Positions 60,993 to 64,000 of a DNA stretch of 64,000 bases are shown one piece after another. How positions within the stretch are numbered: the stretch's first letter is position 1; each line of letters begins with the position of its first letter. The DNA lies in contig NZ_CP094534.1 of NCBI RefSeq assembly GCF_022811645.1, positions 2,790,001 through 2,854,000 of the forward strand, read 5' to 3'. Both the position numbers and the translations under genes were made by a program. The notes beneath the pieces were generated by a model. It was given only the letters and a program-made list of their open reading frames with translations, was not told the origin of the DNA and made no database searches. Origin of the DNA: Hymenobacter monticola (GTDB lineage: Bacteria > Bacteroidota > Bacteroidia > Cytophagales > Hymenobacteraceae).

Positions 60993-61400
60993 ATGACCGA
61001 GCCCTACCTAATTCAGTTTCCAAAGCTAGGAGCTCCGGAAATTGGCTATATTTCTGTGACGGAACAGCAAAAGCTGGTGCCATTCGAAGTACAGCGTATT
61101 TTCTGGACATACTATACCCCTGAAAGTATCGTGCGCGGCCGACACGCGCACCACTCTACCCAACAGGTGCTGATTGCTGTGGCGGGCCGCATCATCGTGA
61201 CCACCGAGCTGGCTGATGGCCGCCTCGAATCTTTCCGACTTGAAGACCCTAATATGGGGCTGTACGTGCCGCCGAATGCTTGGCATACCATGCAATATTC
61301 GCACTCGGCTGTGCAGTTGGTATTTGCTTCGGCGCCCTACCATGAAGCCGACTACATCCGGTCGTACGAAGACTTTAAGCGCATATGGCAGAGCAACTAG
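60993..61400 (+). CDS. FdtA/WxcM-like sugar-nucleotide ketoisomerase
   Basis: A 135-residue cupin. LIQFPKLGAPEIGYISVTEQQKLVPFEVQRIFWTYYTP, RGRHAHHSTQQVLIAVAGRI and VPPNAWHTMQYSHSAVQLVFAS match FdtA/QdtA, which shift the keto group of dTDP-4-keto-6-deoxyglucose between C4 and C3. AHH and the HT.Q pair line the pocket. No RmlA or RmlB is seen in the window, so the substrate may come from elsewhere. It overlaps the next gene by 16 bases. Confidence 0.85.
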   Translation: MTEPYLIQFPKLGAPEIGYISVTEQQKLVPFEVQRIFWTYYTPESIVRGRHAHHSTQQVLIAVAGRIIVTTELADGRLESFRLEDPNMGLYVPPNAWHTMQYSHSAVQLVFASAPYHEADYIRSYEDFKRIWQSN

Positions 61401-62344
61401 CCACCGCGCCCGACCCCAGCCTAATTGCTGCCCGAGCGGATATGCTAGCATGGCATTCGCCGGTCAGCTTCCTCCGAAATATTCCGGTGGCGGTGCAGCA
61501 GGTACGCTACGGCACCGGCACGGCCGCGCGTTTCGGTGCCCATGCGGGCGAGCAGGTGCTGCCCATGGCCGCGCCGGCCACGGGGCAGTGGCTGCTACGG
61601 CATTTGCCGTGGGATACCCAGTTTTTCGGCACCGATACCTACCGGTTGTTTACAGGGTTGTTTGACCGTGAATCCGCAGCCAACTTGGCTGCGGCGGCAG
61701 TTGGCCTTCGGGTCGAACTCGCACGCCGTGGACCGTATTACGCCTTTGGAATGGTGCCGGCCGAAGACACGGCCCTGCTCCAGGCCCTGACGGCGGGCGG
61801 ATGGCAACTGGTAGAAACGCGACTGAATTTCTACCGGCCTACGGCCGACCCGTTGCCGGTGCCTCCGCAGGCCGTGCGCTTCGCCCGACCCGAAGAAGCC
61901 GAGGCTATCGGCCGGGTATCGGCATCGGCGCGCAATGATTACGACCGGTTTCATGCTGACCCATGGTTCGGTGATGCCCGCGCGGATGCCATGCTGGCCC
62001 GCTACGCTGAAGCCGCTGTGAGGGGAAACTACGCCGATGCCGTGCTGGTGCCGGCCGAAGCTGGACTTCCCGTCGATTCATTTTTAGCCATTGGTGATGC
62101 ACCGGCCGAGGAAGGTGTGCCGGGCAGCGCTACATCGCGCGTATTGCTTACCGCTGTGGGACCGCAGAACCGAGGCTGGCACCTGAAGCTGGTGGCCGAA
62201 GCCATCCGGCGCGCCGCCCAGACCGATGCTTCCTACGTGCTGATGACGACGCAAGCGACCAACCGTGCAGTGTTTCGGACCTGTGAAAAGCTGGGCTTCT
62301 GCCTAGGCAGCACCACGCACGTTGTGGCCTGCCACGGCCGCTAA
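61385..62344 (+). CDS. GNAT acetyltransferase (WecD-like)
   Basis: A 319-residue protein. LRHLPWDTQFFGTDTYRLFTGLFD and the C-terminal GNAT fold with VLLTAVGPQNRGWHLKLVAEAIRRAAQ and ATNRAVFRTCEKLGF match WecD-type N-acetyltransferases, which acetylate amino sugars on nucleotide carriers. The first about 150 residues are a partly degenerate GNAT copy, as usual for this group. It partners the FdtA-like gene in making an acetamido deoxy sugar. Confidence 0.85.
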   Translation: MAEQLATAPDPSLIAARADMLAWHSPVSFLRNIPVAVQQVRYGTGTAARFGAHAGEQVLPMAAPATGQWLLRHLPWDTQFFGTDTYRLFTGLFDRESAANLAAAAVGLRVELARRGPYYAFGMVPAEDTALLQALTAGGWQLVETRLNFYRPTADPLPVPPQAVRFARPEEAEAIGRVSASARNDYDRFHADPWFGDARADAMLARYAEAAVRGNYADAVLVPAEAGLPVDSFLAIGDAPAEEGVPGSATSRVLLTAVGPQNRGWHLKLVAEAIRRAAQTDASYVLMTTQATNRAVFRTCEKLGFCLGSTTHVVACHGR

Positions 62345-62414
62345 GCGGTGTGGCCCTTACACGTCGCGGTTGGCGCAGCATCAATAAATTTGAATCAGAA
62401 TTTAGTCAACCGAT

Positions 62415-63353
62415 ATGCCGAAGCTTTCCGTCATTGTTCCCTGCTATTTCAACGAGGAAAATATTCCGGTCACCGTATCCGGCCTAATCAGCAACGAAGC
62501 TAATTTCCCCGCCGAAGTATCTTTCGAATATGTCTTTGTCGACGATGGCTCGGGCGATGCGACTGTGGCGGCCCTGCGGCGCGAGCAAGCCCGCTACCCC
62601 GACCGGGTGCGGGTGGTGGAACTAGTGGCCAATGTGGGTTCCTATAATGCCATCGTGGCTGGGATGGAGCACGCTACCGGCGACTGCATGTCTATCATTA
62701 CAGCCGACCTGCAGGACCCGCCTGAGCTGATGATGCAGATGTATGATTATTGGACCAAAGGCTTCAAACTAATTATCGGCAACCGGCAAGACCGTGAAGA
62801 GGCCGGTTTGAACCAGACCTTTGCTAAAATATTTCATTGGTTAATGAAGCATCTGGCGTTGCGCAATATTCCCGACGGCGGCTTCGATTTTGTCTTTTTC
62901 GACCGGCAGGTGTGCGACGAAGTAGTGCGGATGCAGGAGCGCAACAGCAATCTGTTTTACCTCATGGTATGGCTAGGGTATGCCTACGTGAACATCCCAT
63001 ATGTGCGTCGCAAACGCGAAATAGGAAAATCGCGATGGACCCTGCAAAAGAAAATCAAGCTATTGCTTGATTCGCTGTTGTCTTTCTCTTATTTCCCCAT
63101 CAGGGCCATTTCGGTACTTGGACTGGGCCTGGGGGGCGTGGCGTTCCTCTACGGTATTTATATAATCGGGCTGAGACTTTTGGGCGGTAGCGGTCCAACT
63201 GGCTGGACCGCACTGATGGTTGTTATTCTATTTGTCGCGGCCTTTCAGATGGTTGCGCTGGGAGTAATTGGGGAGTATGTATGGCGGGGGTTAGACGCTG
63301 CCCGCCGTCGACCTCTGTATGTGGTGAAGCAGTATGACGGAGCAATAAAGTAG
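62415..63353 (+). CDS. GT2 glycosyltransferase with two membrane helices
   Basis: A 312-residue protein of the DPM1/GtrB group. SVIVPCYFNEENIPVTV, FVDDGSGDATVAALR and TADLQDPPELM (the metal-binding Asp) make up the GT-A core. Two C-terminal helices (ISVLGLGLGGVAFLYGIYIIG and LMVVILFVAAFQMVALGVIG) anchor it. It would load a sugar onto undecaprenyl phosphate. The position before a polytopic protein that may use the lipid-linked sugar supports this. Confidence 0.92.
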   Translation: MPKLSVIVPCYFNEENIPVTVSGLISNEANFPAEVSFEYVFVDDGSGDATVAALRREQARYPDRVRVVELVANVGSYNAIVAGMEHATGDCMSIITADLQDPPELMMQMYDYWTKGFKLIIGNRQDREEAGLNQTFAKIFHWLMKHLALRNIPDGGFDFVFFDRQVCDEVVRMQERNSNLFYLMVWLGYAYVNIPYVRRKREIGKSRWTLQKKIKLLLDSLLSFSYFPIRAISVLGLGLGGVAFLYGIYIIGLRLLGGSGPTGWTALMVVILFVAAFQMVALGVIGEYVWRGLDAARRRPLYVVKQYDGAIK

Positions 63354-63475
63354 GTGCACAGAAGCCAATCCCCATTATCAATGAAAACGCAGTGCCAACC
63401 CAAGATTGCGCCATGCAGTGACATGCGTTTGCTACTGCCACGCCATGGCGCGTTTCACAGTTTCTTATTGTCTCA

Positions 63476-64000
63476 ATGAATCTGTTCTTACCGAATCTAG
63501 TGTTGACCTTACTGGTCCTGGTTATTGCTTACGCTTTGGGCCGGTTATTGTTAGGGCGTGCTGCCGAAGCGTCCGAGCCTTACTTTGGCGTCATGCTGGC
63601 TCTAACCTGTGGACTGAGCTTGCTGGTCGGCCTCTACGCGGTGTTCCGGACGGCCGGACACACCATTTTACTGCCTGTGCCCTTGCTGCTAGGATGGGTG
63701 GTGTGGAAGCAACGGGGCAGGGCTCCCGGGCAGGCGCCCGCAGTGTCACGCGCTTTCGTAAATGTATTGCTAATGGGGGGACTGCTCTACACGGCACGTT
63801 TTCTCTGCTTCTACAATCCCAGCTCTTCTTATCTGCTGACCCCATTTGAGGATTTCATCTTCTACGCCCGAGTGAGCGTGGCCCTAAACCAGATGGGGGT
63901 CGAAAGCATCGCTTTAGAGTCGGTATTCCCGCAGTTTATTGCTGCTCAGCCATACCACTACTACGAGTTATGGCTGAATGCATTGTTGGTGCAACTGACA
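63476..64000 (+). CDS. Polytopic membrane protein, N-terminal fragment
   Basis: Open from ATG 63476 (MNLFLPNLVLTLLVLVIAYALG) to the last base, 175 codons. Helices follow at FGVMLALTCGLSLLVGLYAV, HTILLPVPLLLGWVVW and VNVLLMGGLLYTARFLCF. FEDFIFYARVSVALNQMGVES and YHYYELWLNALLVQLT suggest a large GT-C type or polymer-modifying membrane enzyme working with the preceding GT2. The rest lies outside the window. Confidence 0.7.
   Translation, partial: MNLFLPNLVLTLLVLVIAYALGRLLLGRAAEASEPYFGVMLALTCGLSLLVGLYAVFRTAGHTILLPVPLLLGWVVWKQRGRAPGQAPAVSRAFVNVLLMGGLLYTARFLCFYNPSSSYLLTPFEDFIFYARVSVALNQMGVESIALESVFPQFIAAQPYHYYELWLNALLVQLT

Overview
The window reads as chromosome of a GC-rich member of the Bacteroidota, most likely Hymenobacter or a close relative. 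The reasons are type IX secretion (T9SS) C-terminal tails on three exported proteins, an Oar-type TonB-dependent receptor, promoters with the Bacteroidota -7 motif TAnnTTTG, a Uma2 nuclease, short Crp-family regulators, and lipoproteins throughout. The assignment rests on family knowledge; no search was run.

Layout. 1-4000: DUF72 tail, Uma2 nuclease, two exported hypothetical proteins, a cytoplasmic hypothetical protein, a 99-bp dispersed repeat and an 11-copy 21-bp minisatellite. 4119-6984: ABC exporter and DUF4136 lipoprotein. 7192-26744: a nearly complete purine catabolic locus. 26945-40471: lipoprotein, redoxin plus copper monooxygenase, glycosyltransferase, HEAT/cyclophilin lipoprotein, MscS channel, large hybrid kinase, cupin, cysE and cysK. 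40697-54683: T9SS adhesin-like protein, PNGase F-like enzyme, tRNA-Ala, Oar receptor with lipoprotein, NlpC/P60 hydrolase, GlcD-like oxidase, amidase and acyl-CoA-binding protein. 54895-64000: a surface-polysaccharide locus (asnB, ugd, UDP-xylose synthase-like, FdtA-like, GNAT, GT2, two polytopic membrane proteins) running off the window.

The purine genes form a continuous route. GuaD makes xanthine. XdhA/XdhB, matured by XdhC, make urate. The membrane PuuD with a fused cytochrome c oxidises urate to 5-hydroxyisourate. UraH and UraD give S-allantoin. AllB, AllC and AllE take it to ureidoglycolate. No recognisable ureidoglycolate lyase is present. The next gene instead encodes a CitE-fold protein of the DUF6986 type, a candidate for ureidoglycolate or glyoxylate handling. 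A free-standing Hint (intein-like) protein is encoded between xdhA and xdhB.

The most striking non-coding feature is a set of at least thirteen long inverted repeats of several unrelated sequence families, placed at gene ends like REP/BIME elements. Two of them supply or abut stop codons. A perfect FNR-like palindrome lies upstream of an SDR gene, beside a Crp/Fnr-type regulator gene.
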